In this document: positions 42,344-51,557 of the stretch, piece by piece
Position numbering within the stretch: the first letter of the stretch is position 1
Layout: each line of letters opens with the position of its first letter
DNA from: Oscillospiraceae bacterium
GTDB taxonomy: Bacteria; Bacillota; Clostridia; Oscillospirales; Acutalibacteraceae
Direction: 5' to 3'
Assembly: GCA_910574995.1 (NCBI GenBank)
Contig: CAJTCS010000001.1
Location: 62,001 to 126,000, forward strand
Length of the DNA: 64,000 bases
Program-made: the position numbers and the translations under genes
The notes under the pieces: model-generated
What the model saw: the letters and a program-made list of their open reading frames with translations, nothing else
Told to the model about the DNA's origin: nothing
The model's database searches: none

Positions 42344-44383
42344 ATGGCTTCGTTGTTTGAGATGGACATACGCCAGTTGAAGGGCGTGGGGGAGAAGCGG
42401 GCGCAGCTGTACCGCAGGCTGGGGGCCCCCACCGTGGGGGATTTGCTGCGCCTATACCCCCGCGCCTATGAGGATTGGGGCCTGTACACGCCTGTTGCGC
42501 AGACGGAGCTGCACCAGGTGGGGGTGGTGCGGGGCACGGTGCTGCATAAACCTACCGAGCACCGCGTTAAGGGCGGGAAGACCTTGTATAAGGTAACGGT
42601 GACAGACGGGGAAAGCGACCTGCGCCTGACTTTTTTTAATAACCGTTATATCCCCCTGCTGTTGAAACCAGGGCAAGACTATGTGTTCCGGGGGAAGGTA
42701 GGGGGCGGCCTGCTGGTGCGGGAGATGGCCTCCCCCGCCTTTTTGCCCGCGGAAAAGGCAAAGGCCATTTTGCCCGTATACCCCGCCACCCAGGGGCTGA
42801 CCTCCCGGATGATCGGCAGCGCCGTACAGAACGCCCTGGCCTTGCTGCCCGGGACCTTGCATGACCCTTTGCCCCAGGCCCTGCGGGAAAAGTATGGCCT
42901 GGCCGGGCTGGGGGAAGCCCTGCGGGGGATCCATTTTCCCCAGTCCCCAAAGGAATTGGCCCAGGCCAAGCGGCGGCTGGTGTTTGAGGAATTCCTGGTT
43001 TTGCAGCTGGGGCTGATGGGCCTGAAAAGCGGCCGCAGGCAGGAAAACCTCCACCCAGTGCACCCAGGCTTCCCAGAAAGCTTTGCCGGGCTGCTGCCTT
43101 TCAAGCTTACCGGGGCCCAGCGCCGGGTCATCACAGAGGCCCTGGGGGACATGGCGGGGCCTTACCCCATGAACCGCCTGGTGCAGGGGGACGTGGGCAG
43201 CGGCAAAACCGCCGTAGCGGCGGCCCTTTGCTGGGCCATGGCGCAAACCGGCGCCCAGTCTGCGCTGATGGCGCCCACCGAGATTTTGGCTTCCCAGCAT
43301 TTCGCTTCGTTGTCCGCCCTGCTGGGCCCGGCCGGGGTGGAGTGCGCCCTGTTTACCGGGTCTATGCCGGCCGCCCAGCGCCGGGAGCAGCAAGCCCGCC
43401 TGGCGGCGGGGGACATCCACCTGGCCATCGGCACCCACGCCCTTATCAGTGAAAAGGTGGGCTTCCAAGACCTGGGGCTGGTCATCACGGACGAGCAGCA
43501 CCGCTTTGGGGTAAACCAGCGTTCGGCCCTGGCGGAGAAAGGCGCGTCCCCCCACCTGTTGGTCATGAGCGCCACCCCCATCCCCCGCACCCTGGCGCTG
43601 ATGGTTTACGGCGACCTGGACATATCCGTCCTGGACGAGCTGCCCCCCGGGCGGCAAGAGGTGCGCACGTACCTGATTGACCCGGCAAAGCGCCAACGGG
43701 CTTTCCGTTATGTGCAGAAGCACCTGGACGAAGGGCGGCAGGGGTATCTGGTCTGCCCGCTGATAGAAGCGGACGGCACGCCCCTGATGAGCGTTGAAAC
43801 ATACAGCGCCCTGGTGGGCAAGGCCTTCCCCGGCGTACCGGTGGGGATACTCCACGGGAAACTGAAAAACCGGGAAAAGGAGCGGGCGATGGAAGAATTT
43901 GCCCAGGGCCGCACCCGGCTGCTGGTGGCCACCACGGTGGTAGAGGTGGGGGTGGACGTGCCCAACGCCGCCGTCATGGTCATCGAGAACGCCGAACGGT
44001 ACGGCCTTTCCCAGCTGCACCAGCTGCGGGGGCGCATTGGCCGGGGGCAATACCCCTCCAGCTGCATCCTCATCACAGACGCGCAGAATGAGGAGACGTT
44101 GTCCCGCCTGCGGATGTTCCGGGACACCCGGGACGGCTTCCAGATTGCCGACGCGGATCTGAAGCTGCGGGGGCCGGGGGATTTTTTCGGCCAGCGCCAG
44201 CACGGCCTGCCCCAGCTGAAGATTGCCGACATGGCAAACGACCTGGAGGTGCTGCAAAAGGCCCAGCGGTGCGCCCAGCGGCTTTTTGCCGGGGATGCCT
44301 TGCAGGGCCCGGAATACAGGGCCCTGCGTGGGGAGGTACGCCGGCTGTTTTCCCGCCCGGGCAGCGGCCAGGTGGTGTTGTAG
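42344..44383 (+). CDS. recG: ATP-dependent DNA helicase RecG
   Basis: A 679-residue fork-reversal helicase. N-terminal wedge/OB domain (about 1-150), Walker A GDVGSGKTA (about 283), Walker B DEQHRFG (about 385), motif III MSATPIPRTLAL, motif VI LRGRIGRG (about 565) and C-terminal GPGDFFGQRQHG. The ATG after GGAAGGAGG was chosen; an in-frame upstream extension overlaps only spacer DNA. Confidence 0.96.
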   Translation: MASLFEMDIRQLKGVGEKRAQLYRRLGAPTVGDLLRLYPRAYEDWGLYTPVAQTELHQVGVVRGTVLHKPTEHRVKGGKTLYKVTVTDGESDLRLTFFNNRYIPLLLKPGQDYVFRGKVGGGLLVREMASPAFLPAEKAKAILPVYPATQGLTSRMIGSAVQNALALLPGTLHDPLPQALREKYGLAGLGEALRGIHFPQSPKELAQAKRRLVFEEFLVLQLGLMGLKSGRRQENLHPVHPGFPESFAGLLPFKLTGAQRRVITEALGDMAGPYPMNRLVQGDVGSGKTAVAAALCWAMAQTGAQSALMAPTEILASQHFASLSALLGPAGVECALFTGSMPAAQRREQQARLAAGDIHLAIGTHALISEKVGFQDLGLVITDEQHRFGVNQRSALAEKGASPHLLVMSATPIPRTLALMVYGDLDISVLDELPPGRQEVRTYLIDPAKRQRAFRYVQKHLDEGRQGYLVCPLIEADGTPLMSVETYSALVGKAFPGVPVGILHGKLKNREKERAMEEFAQGRTRLLVATTVVEVGVDVPNAAVMVIENAERYGLSQLHQLRGRIGRGQYPSSCILITDAQNEETLSRLRMFRDTRDGFQIADADLKLRGPGDFFGQRQHGLPQLKIADMANDLEVLQKAQRCAQRLFAGDALQGPEYRALRGEVRRLFSRPGSGQVVL

Positions 44384-44421
44384 GGCCTCCGGCGGCCAGG
44401 GGCGCGGCCCGTGGTACCCCG

Positions 44422-44487
44422 CTCAAGGGCCGCTGGCCCTTGAGAATCCCGCCTCGTGGCCGGACGCTGTTGAGTGGGAAGCGTCCG
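44422..44487. repeat. Two adjacent inverted repeats after recG
   Basis: CTCAAGGGCC/GGCCCTTGAG (44422-44431, 44435-44444, three-base loop) and CGGACGCT/AGCGTCCG (44461-44468, 44480-44487). Similar GC hairpin clusters occur in other spacers of this window. They are not followed by T-runs. Confidence 0.5.
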
Positions 44488-44532
44488 TGGCCCGGCTTCC
44501 GGCTGTGGGGCATACTGCCTGTATGGGCAGGC

Positions 44533-44568
44533 AAAAAAGGATATCCCCGGGTGGGGATATCCTTTTTT
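44533..44568. terminator. Bidirectional terminator between recG and the DUF4179 gene
   Basis: A 16-bp perfect stem, AAAAAAGGATATCCCC (44533-44548) with 44553-44568, four-base loop, giving six Ts on either strand. Confidence 0.9.
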
Positions 44569-44593
44569 GCTTATGGAAGAGGGTTGTGCTTTG

Positions 44594-46885
44594 TCAGCTC
44601 CTGCTTTCATGTGGGGCCGATTCCTTGGGCGGCTTGGGGCTTGGCGGGGGCGTGGCGTCTTGGGCCTCAGCCTCGTCCATTGCGTTCTCGATCATGGAGG
44701 ACTCCGCCTCTTCGATGGCAGACCGGGCTTCTGCCTCGTCAATCGCCTTCTCGATGATGGAGGACTCTGCTTTTTCGATGGCAGACTGCGCTTCGGCCTG
44801 GGAGATCACGCCCTTGGCTTCCGCGTCCGCCGTTTTTTTCGCGGCGTAGTATTTGTACGTGGCGCCTGTCAGGGCGCATACCATGTTGTTATAATAGCTG
44901 TCCGTCACGTTGTCGATCAGCACCTGGCCGGTAACGGTGTCCACCAGCTGGATGTGGGTGAAGTTGGACTGGTGGGACGCATCCTGCAGGGCCGTGTCCT
45001 GTACCTCCATCCCCTCTGGGTAGAATACCGCAAAGCACAGCTCTTGGTAACCCGTCAGGGGGCGGGAATCGTGTGGGGCCTCGTTGGGCATATAGAAGAA
45101 ACCGTCCGCGCTGTTGTATACGCTGGAAATGGTGTCGCTGGGGTCTGTCTCCACACATGCCTCCCAGGGGGCGCTGTACACGGTCCGTACCAGCTCGTCT
45201 CCCAGATAGCATTGCACGGCTAGGTTATCGGTATCCACGCCGGCCTCGGCCAGCAGGATGACCTCTTCCCCGGTCATGTCATACCTAGAATAGGATATGC
45301 CCCGGCTGAGGAAGCCGTTTTCAACGGGGATGTCGCCGGCGGCCTCCAGGCAGGTTTCCTTGTCCAGCTTGTCAAGGCCCTTTTCCGCGTAATGGCTGCT
45401 GGGCGTCATGGTGTGGGTTTCAAAGTCTATGGTGAATTCGGCCACAACCGGGTTATAGAACAGGCTCTCGTCCCCGCCCAGGAAGCCGCCAATCAGGCTT
45501 TCAAAATCCCGGGGGTCAAACTGGTACAGGGTCAGCACCAGCCGCTCTATGCCGTCCTGGGGCGGGGTAAGGAACTCCGCCAGGTAGCGGGACTGTTCCT
45601 CCCCGTCCTCGTCTACCGGGTTGGGCAGGTATGGGCGGAGGTTCTGGGCGGCCAGCACTTTCCCGTCCTCTGTGGAAAGCTCCGCGTAGGAGCCGTAGAG
45701 GGTATAGGCATCGGGGGTGTAGTTGGACACCTGGGGCAGCAGCATGTTGTAGCCGTAATAGCCGAACTGGGGCACGATGATCTCCGCTTCCGACTTGACA
45801 GGGGTATAGGAAAAGCTTCCTACTACCACGCCGTTGTCCTGGCCATCCTCGTTTACGCCGTCGCAGCTGACGGTATCCACTTCCAGCTCGAACTCCATGG
45901 AAAAGGCCAGGGCGTCGGTTGTCGTGGCTTCGGTGTTTTCCGGGCCCGCATATTCGTAGACGGCGGCGGGCAGGCTGATGGCCATGTGGACGGAATCCCC
46001 CACCGCCATGCCTTCCGGCAGCCTTGCCTGCCATACCCCTTTAAGCTCTGTGGTGTCGCCGTCCGGGGCAACCTCCGGCCAGTCTATAGTAGCGCCTGTA
46101 TAGGTGCTAAGGTCACGGTCCGGGAACAGGACCGGCGCCTCCGTTGTAACCCACTCCCCGTCCACCGCCTGCATACGGGAGACCAGCGCGCCTGTCAGGT
46201 CCTGGCCGTCCATGGTGATGGTGGCGTACAATTCCTGGCCCACCTCCCAGTCCAGAAGCATTTGGTTGGTGGTCTCCGTTATAGGCCACAGAAGCTGGGG
46301 GGCGTCATAGCTGGGGGGCGTAAGGGCGGAGGACTCTACCTGGGCGGAGACCTCCAGGTACAGGTATTGGCCGTTTGTCCAGGCGTCTTTCACGGTAAAA
46401 GAGCCCGGGCCGTTTTTCAGGTCTGCTGAGACCGGCGTGAACGTCGGCCTTTGCCGGTCTTTCTTTACCAGGGCCAGGGGCTGCGCTTCTTCCCCTATGG
46501 CTTCCGGGGTATTGCCGTCGTTCTGGTTGATGCTGCGGAACACCATCCCCAGCCCTGGCAGGCTTTCCACCATCTGGGGGTAAACGGAATTGGCCCAAAA
46601 CAGGGAGGCGCCCGCCAGCACCACCAGCACCGCGGCGGTGGCAAGGCCCTTTAAAGCCGAGCGCAGGGGGTAATGCCGCACGGGCATGTCCCGGGGCAAT
46701 TCGCTGTAAATGGTTTTCATGGCTTTCCGGTACGATTCGGGCACGGTCCCCACGTCCAGCTCTTGGGAAAGCGCCTGGCAAAAGGCCGGGTCCCGCCGGA
46801 AATCCCGCCAGGCCGCCTTTTCCGCCTGCTTCCCAACGGCCGCGTAGGGGATGGGTTTCGCGTATCGCCTGCCCTTATTTTTCAT
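44594..46885 (-). CDS. DUF4179-type membrane protein, probable anti-sigma partner
   Basis: A 763-residue protein. Residues 1-75 are a basic cytoplasmic region, then one transmembrane helix (about 78-97, ATAAVLVVLAGASLFWA) and a large extracytoplasmic part with the DUF4179-like domain. Near the C-terminus a 21-residue unit (QSAIEKAESSIIEKAIDEAEA) occurs twice, followed by a Pro/Ser tail. It follows an ECF sigma factor gene with an 11-base overlap, the usual sigma/anti-sigma arrangement, so it probably restrains that sigma. ATG with AGGAGGG upstream; 12 codons shorter than the maximum reading. Confidence 0.8.
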   Translation of the reverse strand: MKNKGRRYAKPIPYAAVGKQAEKAAWRDFRRDPAFCQALSQELDVGTVPESYRKAMKTIYSELPRDMPVRHYPLRSALKGLATAAVLVVLAGASLFWANSVYPQMVESLPGLGMVFRSINQNDGNTPEAIGEEAQPLALVKKDRQRPTFTPVSADLKNGPGSFTVKDAWTNGQYLYLEVSAQVESSALTPPSYDAPQLLWPITETTNQMLLDWEVGQELYATITMDGQDLTGALVSRMQAVDGEWVTTEAPVLFPDRDLSTYTGATIDWPEVAPDGDTTELKGVWQARLPEGMAVGDSVHMAISLPAAVYEYAGPENTEATTTDALAFSMEFELEVDTVSCDGVNEDGQDNGVVVGSFSYTPVKSEAEIIVPQFGYYGYNMLLPQVSNYTPDAYTLYGSYAELSTEDGKVLAAQNLRPYLPNPVDEDGEEQSRYLAEFLTPPQDGIERLVLTLYQFDPRDFESLIGGFLGGDESLFYNPVVAEFTIDFETHTMTPSSHYAEKGLDKLDKETCLEAAGDIPVENGFLSRGISYSRYDMTGEEVILLAEAGVDTDNLAVQCYLGDELVRTVYSAPWEACVETDPSDTISSVYNSADGFFYMPNEAPHDSRPLTGYQELCFAVFYPEGMEVQDTALQDASHQSNFTHIQLVDTVTGQVLIDNVTDSYYNNMVCALTGATYKYYAAKKTADAEAKGVISQAEAQSAIEKAESSIIEKAIDEAEARSAIEEAESSMIENAMDEAEAQDATPPPSPKPPKESAPHESRS
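44670..44795 (-). repeat. Two tandem 63-bp units inside the DUF4179 gene
   Basis: Units at 44670-44732 and 44733-44795 encode the doubled 21-residue Ala/Glu-rich segment. They differ at several bases, so the duplication is not recent. The encoded stretch is likely a helical coiled segment. Confidence 0.75.
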
Positions 46886-47411
46886 AACTGACCGCCCTCC
46901 TTTCTTGTTCCCGCCGTTCATATGCTTCCCGGAACCTGCGCCGGCCGTGTACCAGCCGCTGCTTCACGGCCCCTTCGCTGATGCCCAGCAGCTTGGCTAT
47001 GTCCTTCATAGCCAGGTCGTTTAGGTAGTACAGCGTCAAGATGAGCCGGTCGTTCTCGCCCAGGGCTGCCAGGCTTTCCCGCACGTCCAGGGCCGTGTCC
47101 CGGTCGTCTTCATAGCCGGTTTCTGGCAGCAGCTCTAAGGAGACGATGCCCCTTTGGTCCCGCAGCAGGTCGTAGCAGCAGTTGATGAGCACCCGGGTCA
47201 GCCAAGTTTTGAAGTACCGGGGCTGCCGCAGGTCCCCAATTTTGTAGAAGGCCCTGCATACAGCCTCCTGTACGGCGTCCTCCACGTCGTCTTCCCGGCG
47301 GAGGATGGCCTTGGCCGCGCGGTACATGGCGTCCTCGTTTTCCCGCATCAGCGCCAAGAATGCTTCCCGGTCGCCGTTCTGCGCTTTTTTTACTAGCCGG
47401 TGGTCCAGCAT
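46875..47411 (-). CDS. ECF-type RNA polymerase sigma factor
   Basis: A 178-residue sigma-70 family factor with region 2 (DAMYRAAKAILRREDDVEDAVQEAVCRAF, about 27-58) and region 4 (LYYLNDLAMKDIAKLLGISEGAVKQRLVHGRRRF, about 127-160). It lacks regions 1.1 and 3. It overlaps the downstream DUF4179 gene. The ATG preceded by GAGGTGA was preferred to a GTG three codons earlier. Likely an envelope-stress regulon (inference). Confidence 0.9.
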   Translation of the reverse strand: MLDHRLVKKAQNGDREAFLALMRENEDAMYRAAKAILRREDDVEDAVQEAVCRAFYKIGDLRQPRYFKTWLTRVLINCCYDLLRDQRGIVSLELLPETGYEDDRDTALDVRESLAALGENDRLILTLYYLNDLAMKDIAKLLGISEGAVKQRLVHGRRRFREAYERREQERRAVSYEK

Positions 47412-47510
47412 GCCTTTCACCTCATTCCACTTCCCATTGTACCCATTAGACGCTCTGCGGCGGGGTTTGGTTAGGCGGCCCGCGGAAATTTTTTTTGGCC
47501 CTGGGCAAAG

Positions 47511-47542
47511 GGAAGGGGAGGCAGGTGCCTGCCTCCCCTTCC
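47511..47542. terminator. Palindromic terminator upstream of the sigma gene
   Basis: GGAAGGGGAGGCAGG (47511-47525) pairs perfectly with 47528-47542 around a two-base loop. It follows the HAD-gene promoter side and sits in a 170-base spacer. Confidence 0.6.
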
Positions 47543-47591
47543 TATTTCGTAAACGCGCTTGAAAGCCGGTATATACCTCTTTTGAACCGCG

Positions 47592-48248
47592 TTAACGATA
47601 CAGCATCCCCATGCACAGCTGCTCCAGCTCCTCTACGCTTTGGGCCAGGTAGTCCGCCCCGGCCTGTGCCAGTTCGCCGGGCTCGCCGTAGCCGTACAAA
47701 ACCCCGATGCTCTCGACACCCTGGGCCTTTGCCCCCAGGATGTCATGCCGCCGGTCGCCGACCATCACCGCCTGCCCTTTGGGCGGGCCTTCTAGAAGGC
47801 CCAGGGCCCAGCCGATGACCTCGGCCTTGTCCGTGCGGGTCCCGTCCAGCTCGGCCCCGGACAGCTGGGCAAAAAGCCCCTCGATCCCCCGCAGCCGCAG
47901 AATCTGCCGGGCAAACACCAGTGGCTTGGAGGTGGCCAGGCACAGCGTGGCCCGCTGGGACAGCCGCCCCAGGAAGCCGCCCATCCCGGGATACAGGGGG
48001 CTTTCCAGCACCCCCTGCGCCCGGTAGCGTTCCCGGTACTTTTCCACAGCCTGGGCGGCCTGCTCTGGGGACATGTCATAATAATGCTCAAAGGACCATT
48101 GTAATGGAGGGCCCACAAACCGCCGCAGCTTTTCTGGGGGCTGGGGCGGGAAGCCGAAAGCGTCTAGGGCGTATTGGACAGAACGCGTTATGCCCTCCCC
48201 TGTGTCGGTGATAGTGCCGTCCAGGTCAAACAAGAAATATTTTTTCAT
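47592..48248 (-). CDS. HAD-family phosphatase (phosphoglycolate phosphatase-like)
   Basis: A 218-residue HAD hydrolase. Motif I FDLDGTITDT (about 8), motif II ATSKP (about 112), and motif IV GDRRHDILGAKAQG (about 165). The cap resembles the Gph/PpaX-type subfamily. The substrate is not predictable. It lies between an ECF sigma gene and the TPM/LemA pair. Confidence 0.88.
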   Translation of the reverse strand: MKKYFLFDLDGTITDTGEGITRSVQYALDAFGFPPQPPEKLRRFVGPPLQWSFEHYYDMSPEQAAQAVEKYRERYRAQGVLESPLYPGMGGFLGRLSQRATLCLATSKPLVFARQILRLRGIEGLFAQLSGAELDGTRTDKAEVIGWALGLLEGPPKGQAVMVGDRRHDILGAKAQGVESIGVLYGYGEPGELAQAGADYLAQSVEELEQLCMGMLYR

Positions 48249-48290
48249 GGAAGGGTCCCCCTCTTTCCTGGTTTCAGAAGCCCGGGGGCT

Positions 48291-49268
48291 TTACCGCCTG
48301 CCAGCGCCGCCCCCATGGGAGCGCCCGCCCCCCGAGAAGCCGCCGCCCCCGGAAAACCCGCCGGAACGCCCGCTGCCGAAGCCGCCGCTGCGCCCGCCGC
48401 CCGAGAAGCCCCCGAAGCCCCCCGGGGGCCTATGCCCGCCGAACCCGCCGGGCGGCGGTGGGGGCGGGCCCCACGGCCTGTGCCTGCGCCCCATCATGTG
48501 GCCCAGCATCATGCCGCCCCAGAAGCCGCCGCCCCCGCCGCCTCCGCCGTAGGGGGGGCCGCCCCGGCCGCCCCGCCCCCGGCCGCTGAGGATGCGGACG
48601 ATTACCACCAGCACCACCATCACGATGACTACCCGCACCACGTTGGCGATGGCGGGGATGGCCCTGGAAAGGGGGCTGTAGCCGTAATGGTAGTCCGCCT
48701 CCCCTTCATCATAGCCGCCCCCTGGGCCGTAGCCGTCGTGGTAGCCCTCGTAATAGCCCTCTACCAGGTCCAGCGTCTCCCGGAAGAACTTTTTTACCCC
48801 CGCGTCATAGTCCTTGGCGGCAAAGTCCGGCTCTAGGTATTCGTCCAGCAGGTCCCGGAAGCGGGCCCCGTCGAAATAGTCCTCCAGGCCATAGCCGCTG
48901 GTGGCGTAATAGGTGTCCTCCCCAATGGCCAGCACCAACAAAATGCCGTTGTTGCGCTGGGAAGAGCCCACGCCCCATTCGTTGAACAGGCTGTTGGCAT
49001 AGTCCTCGATATCCTGGCCCCCTAAAAAGTCTACGGCCACCACCACGATCTCCGCGCCGGTCTCTTCAAACAGCTTTTGGTTTTCCCGGATGATCTCCCG
49101 CTCCGTCCCGTCCTCCAGCACCCCGGCGCTGTCCAGCACATATTTGTTTTCCGGCCGGACTGGCACAGAGGCCAGGGCGGGCGTGCAAATCCCGGAAGCA
49201 AACAGCAGCGCCGCGCATAAAAAGGCGGCCAGCCGTCCCCCCCGTTTCCAGCCTGTCTGTTTTTTCAT
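48291..49268 (-). CDS. TPM-domain (YgcG-like) exported membrane protein
   Basis: A 325-residue protein: signal peptide (about 10-34, AAFLCAALLFASGICTPALA), TPM domain (about 40-170, YVLDSAGVLEDGTER, NNGILLVLA), one transmembrane helix (about 215-235), and a Gly-rich tail (GGFSGGG-type repeats) with no fixed fold. Start at the ATG with GGAAGGGG. The next upstream gene is LemA-like, a common TPM/LemA pairing. Confidence 0.85.
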   Translation of the reverse strand: MKKQTGWKRGGRLAAFLCAALLFASGICTPALASVPVRPENKYVLDSAGVLEDGTEREIIRENQKLFEETGAEIVVVAVDFLGGQDIEDYANSLFNEWGVGSSQRNNGILLVLAIGEDTYYATSGYGLEDYFDGARFRDLLDEYLEPDFAAKDYDAGVKKFFRETLDLVEGYYEGYHDGYGPGGGYDEGEADYHYGYSPLSRAIPAIANVVRVVIVMVVLVVIVRILSGRGRGGRGGPPYGGGGGGGGFWGGMMLGHMMGRRHRPWGPPPPPPGGFGGHRPPGGFGGFSGGGRSGGFGSGRSGGFSGGGGFSGGGRSHGGGAGRR

Positions 49269-49321
49269 GCCGATCCCCCTTCCTGCCACAGATGTTTTTT
49301 ATCCTAATAAAAAGGGCCCGC

Positions 49322-49879
49322 TTAAAAAAGCCCCAGGGGCCCCACCCCGGCAATGGGGGCCAGGATGTTGGCCGGGAAGCGTTGCAGCCGCGCGTTGAAC
49401 TCCCGGGCCGCGTCGTTGTAGCTGCTGCGGGCAATTTTGTCCTGTTCCGATTCCAGCTGGGCCAACAGCTGGGCCGGGTATTTCTGGTCTTGCTCTGAAA
49501 GCCCCGCGGCCTCCAGCGCGCCGGCCAGCCCTGCCGCCGCCTGGCCCAGCTGCCCGTTGGCCTCTACCGTCTGTATAAAGGTTTCATCATAAGAGTTCTC
49601 GCATACCCGGATCTGGTATTCCACTTCGTCCATGGCCGCTTCCAGCTGGGGGGAAGAGTCCGCATAGCGTTCCGCTATAGTAAGCAGATTCTCCGCCGCC
49701 TCCCGGCGCTTCTCCAGGCCGTCGTAGATGGAATATTCCGCCAGGTCGTGATAGAACTGGCCGGCGGCCTCTTCCCGCAGCCGGGAAAGGGACTTCCCCG
49801 CCCCCAAGGGCATGGAGAGCAAAATGAGCCCCGCCATCACGGCGGCGCCGACCATGCCTTGCTTTTTTACCTTTTTCAT
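49322..49879 (-). CDS. LemA-family membrane protein
   Basis: A 185-residue protein with an N-terminal signal/anchor (about 8-26), then long helices. The C-terminal SSYNDAAREFNARLQRFPANILAP is the LemA signature. The start was placed at the ATG with GGAAGG, since the in-frame extension is A/T-rich spacer. It heads the operon with the TPM protein. The cellular role is unclear. Confidence 0.8.
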   Translation of the reverse strand: MKKVKKQGMVGAAVMAGLILLSMPLGAGKSLSRLREEAAGQFYHDLAEYSIYDGLEKRREAAENLLTIAERYADSSPQLEAAMDEVEYQIRVCENSYDETFIQTVEANGQLGQAAAGLAGALEAAGLSEQDQKYPAQLLAQLESEQDKIARSSYNDAAREFNARLQRFPANILAPIAGVGPLGLF

Positions 49880-49945
49880 GCGCGTTTTTCCTTCCTTTCC
49901 ACAATTTCCTCCATCCGTCACACCCCAAAATATATAAATAAAAAT

Positions 49946-49974
49946 AGTATAGCAAATCTTGCTTCCCCCGTCAA
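49946..49974 (-). promoter_or_regulatory. Promoter of the lemA-TPM operon
   Basis: Minus-strand TTGACG (49974-49969) and TATACT (49951-49946), 17-base spacer, about 70 bases before the lemA start. Confidence 0.75.
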
Positions 49975-50011
49975 GGCCCCGCGCGGGGGGCAAAAAAATT
50001 GCAAAAAACGG

Positions 50012-50040
50012 TTGACAACCGCGGCAAAAGATGCTATACT
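50012..50040 (+). promoter_or_regulatory. Promoter of tRNA-Leu
   Basis: TTGACA (50012-50017) and TATACT (50035-50040), 17-base spacer, 41 bases before the tRNA. Confidence 0.82.
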
Positions 50041-50081
50041 GTACAAGCATTCAAGAGAGTGCGGTAAGTAAAAGACAATAT

Positions 50082-50168
50082 GCAGGTATGGCGGAATTGG
50101 CAGACGCGTATGGTTCAGGTCCATATGAGCGCAAGCTCTTGCAGGTTCAACTCCTGTTACCTGCACCA
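50082..50168 (+). tRNA. tRNA-Leu (CAG anticodon)
   Basis: An 87-base class II tRNA with encoded CCA: acceptor GCAGGTA/TACCTGC, anticodon loop TTCAGGT (anticodon CAG), long variable arm (GAGCGCAAGCTC) and T-loop TTCAACT. Confidence 0.95.
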
Positions 50169-50170
50169 AA

Positions 50171-50229
50171 GGAAATAGCCCAGGCCCAGTGCCCCGGTAG
50201 GGGATGAGGGGTCCGGGCTATTTCCTTTC
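50171..50229 (+). terminator. Terminator after tRNA-Leu
   Basis: GGAAATAGCCC (50171-50181) pairs with GGGCTATTTCC (50215-50225), then TTTCTTT. An inner GC-rich segment forms the loop. Confidence 0.75.
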
Positions 50230-50317
50230 TTTGCCCTGCGGCGGGGGCTGCGCCGCTTATATCCGGCTCATTATATGTATAAAATAAAGAAAAGGTTTTG
50301 GAAAGGGGCGGTGGTGT

Positions 50318-51184
50318 ATGGCCGAGGTCATTGGCGTGCGCTTTAAAAACACAGGCAAGGTGTATTATTTCGACCCGGGCGGGGTGCGCCTGCACAAGGG
50401 CCAGATGGCCGTGGTGGAGACGGCCCGGGGCATAGAGTGCGGCGAGGTGGCCATGGAGAACCGCCAGGTGCCGGACGGGTCGATTGTGCAGCCCCTGCGC
50501 AAGCTGGTGCGCCCGGCCACGCCGGAAGACAGGCAGCGGGCCGAGGACAACCGCCGGAAGGAGAAATCCGCTTTCCGGGCCTGCGAAAAGCGCATTGCCA
50601 GCCGGGGGCTGGAGATGAAGCTGGTGGACGTGGAATATACCTTTGACAACAGCAAGATCCTGTTCTATTTCACCGCCGACGGCCGGGTGGACTTCCGCGA
50701 GCTGGTGAAGGACCTGGCAGGGATATTCCACACCCGCATCGAGCTGCGGCAGATCGGCGTGCGGGACGAGGCCAAGATGCTGGGGGGCATAGGCATATGC
50801 GGCCGGCCCTTCTGCTGCGGGTCCTTTTTGGGGGGGTTCCAGCCGGTCTCCATCAAAATGGCCAAAGAACAGGGGCTTTCCCTGAACCCGGTGAAGATAT
50901 CCGGCACCTGCGGCAGGCTGATGTGCTGCTTGAAATATGAACAGGAGGCCTACCAGGACCTGCTGCGTACCACCCCCAAAACCGGGGCCACGGTCTCGAC
51001 ACCCGAGGGCAAGGGCGTGGTCATCGACACGAACCTGTTGACGCGGAGGCTGACGGTGCGGCTGGACAAGGACCCGGACGCGGCGCCCAAGGTGTTCCAG
51101 GCGGACCAGGTGAAGGTTTTGCGGGACGGGCGGGTGAAGGTGGACAAAAAGGAGGCCGAGCGGCTGAAGGCCCTGGAAAAATAG
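50318..51184 (+). CDS. ricT: PSP1-domain protein RicT/YaaT
   Basis: A 288-residue protein of the RicT family, part of the Y-complex that guides RNase Y and RNA turnover. IGVRFKNTGKVYYFDPG start, PSP1 core, and a cysteine cluster typical of Fe-S RicT proteins (CGRPFCCGSF about 163, SGTCGRLMCCLKYE about 196). GGTGGTGT before the ATG is a weak ribosome site. Stands alone between tRNA-Leu and the ferredoxin. Confidence 0.93.
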   Translation: MAEVIGVRFKNTGKVYYFDPGGVRLHKGQMAVVETARGIECGEVAMENRQVPDGSIVQPLRKLVRPATPEDRQRAEDNRRKEKSAFRACEKRIASRGLEMKLVDVEYTFDNSKILFYFTADGRVDFRELVKDLAGIFHTRIELRQIGVRDEAKMLGGIGICGRPFCCGSFLGGFQPVSIKMAKEQGLSLNPVKISGTCGRLMCCLKYEQEAYQDLLRTTPKTGATVSTPEGKGVVIDTNLLTRRLTVRLDKDPDAAPKVFQADQVKVLRDGRVKVDKKEAERLKALEK

Positions 51185-51232
51185 CCGGCGGCCGGGCGGC
51201 CGGATTTGTGTGGGGAATTATGCAGGATTGCC

Positions 51233-51260
51233 TTGCATTTTTCAAAAAACATGTTATAAT
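51233..51260 (+). promoter_or_regulatory. Promoter of the ferredoxin gene
   Basis: TTGCAT (51233-51238) and TATAAT (51255-51260), 16-base spacer, 32 bases upstream of the start codon. Confidence 0.75.
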
Positions 51261-51292
51261 GAAACCGTATAAACTTATTGGAGGTGTTCCCT

Positions 51293-51463
51293 ATGCCTTA
51301 TGTTATCAATGACGAATGCATTGCCTGCGGCGCTTGCGCCAGCGACTGCCCCGTAGACGCTATTTCCGAGGGCGACGGCAAGTATGTGATCGACGGCGAT
51401 ACCTGCATCAGCTGCGGGGCCTGCGCCGGCACCTGCCCTGTGGGCGCTCCTGTCGAGGCCTGA
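51293..51463 (+). CDS. 2[4Fe-4S] ferredoxin
   Basis: A 56-residue clostridial-type ferredoxin with two CxxCxxCxxxCP motifs (CIACGACASDCPVDAI and CISCGACAGTCPVGA). It carries low-potential electrons in fermentation. ATG with GGAGGTG upstream; five codons shorter than the maximum reading. Monocistronic with its own promoter and terminator. Confidence 0.96.
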   Translation: MPYVINDECIACGACASDCPVDAISEGDGKYVIDGDTCISCGACAGTCPVGAPVEA

Positions 51464-51480
51464 TTGGCGGCAGGCAAAGC

Positions 51481-51519
51481 GGAGCCTGGAAAAGGGGACA
51501 CTCTTTCCAGGCTCCCTTT
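51481..51519 (+). terminator. Terminator after ferredoxin
   Basis: GGAGCCTGGAAA (51481-51492) pairs with TTTCCAGGCTCC (51504-51515), then CTTTC. Confidence 0.8.
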
Positions 51520-51557
51520 CTTTGCAGGGCTATAGCGGGCGCAAAGGAGGCGTAACC

